The notes below the pieces were generated by a model. It worked only from the letters and a program-made list of their open reading frames with translations. It made no database searches and was not told the origin of the DNA. This document shows, one piece after another, positions 5,652 to 5,745 of a stretch of DNA of 5,745 bases (its first letter is position 1; every line of letters starts with the position of its first letter). Where the stretch lies: the NCBI GenBank assembly GCA_020430675.1, contig JAGQJJ010000304.1, positions 1 through 5,745 on the forward strand, in the 5' to 3' direction. A program made the position numbers and the translations under genes. This DNA is from Myxococcales bacterium (lineage in GTDB: Bacteria > Myxococcota > Bradymonadia > UBA7976 > UBA1532).

Positions 5652-5745
5652 GCCGCGCCCCCTTCGACTGGTTCCGCGCGCAGGCTACTCGCGCCCGGCG
5701 GCGCGATCCACCCCGTGGCGACGATCGGCGATGACGAGTAGATTG
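5652..5745 (-). promoter_or_regulatory. Leader of the SDR-SDR-sulfotransferase unit
   Basis: These 94 bp are GC-rich and hold no gene that I can support on either strand. A Shine-Dalgarno (AAGGGGG) precedes the SDR start. Further upstream is a 7-bp GC-rich inverted repeat, TCGCGCC-N4-GGCGCGA (5689-5706). A TAGCCT hexamer next to it could be a -10 element, but its -35 partner is poor. The promoter may lie to the right of the window. Confidence 0.35.

Noticed and set aside
5689..5706. 7-bp GC-only-core inverted repeat upstream of SDR copy 2 as an operator
   Set aside because: Short GC-rich inverted repeats are common by chance in DNA of this composition, and nothing else supports it.
1..5745. 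Mobile element, CRISPR array, toxin-antitoxin or defence system
   Set aside because: No transposase or integrase motif, no regularly spaced direct repeats and no tRNA were found. The tandem SDR similarity is a gene duplication, not a mobile repeat.

Overview
The window is a high-GC stretch of bacterial DNA (by eye roughly two thirds G+C, with G or C at most third codon positions). The nhaA/nhaR pair, a LysR regulator closest to E. coli NhaR, and Shine-Dalgarno-led genes point to a proteobacterium, perhaps a gammaproteobacterium. That placement is inference; no rRNA or phylogenetic marker is present.

Layout from left to right. (1) 1-235, minus strand: the first 78 codons of a secreted protein with an FG-GAP/VCBS-type calcium motif, running off the left edge. 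(2) 236-483: a gene-free stretch with a possible -10 element for that gene and a perfect 11-bp inverted repeat (353-382). (3) 484-1827, minus strand: nhaA, a Na+/H+ antiporter. (4) 1828-1942: the divergent control region, ending in an AT-rich patch with two small dyads. (5) 1943-2839, plus strand: nhaR, its likely activator. (6) 2846-5651, minus strand: a three-gene unit transcribed right to left. It holds an extended SDR (4698-5651), a second SDR of the same length that is a clear tandem duplicate (3702-4655), and a PAPS-type sulfotransferase (2846-3718) whose TTG start overlaps the preceding gene by 17 nt. (7) 5652-5745: the leader of that unit.

The genes form two modules. nhaA and nhaR are a standard sodium/pH homeostasis pair, with NhaR probably controlling nhaA from the shared intergenic region. 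The SDR-SDR-sulfotransferase unit looks like a small-molecule tailoring operon: two NAD(P)-dependent, 3-beta-HSD-like enzymes could form or remodel a hydroxyl or keto group, and the third enzyme could sulfate a hydroxyl. The substrate cannot be read from the sequence.

The most interesting points are the SDR duplication with a block that looks homogenised at the DNA level, and a long hairpin at the SDR-SDR junction. That hairpin pairs continuously only in the sense (minus-strand) RNA and contains the upstream stop codon. I found no CRISPR array, tRNA, rRNA, insertion sequence or defence system.
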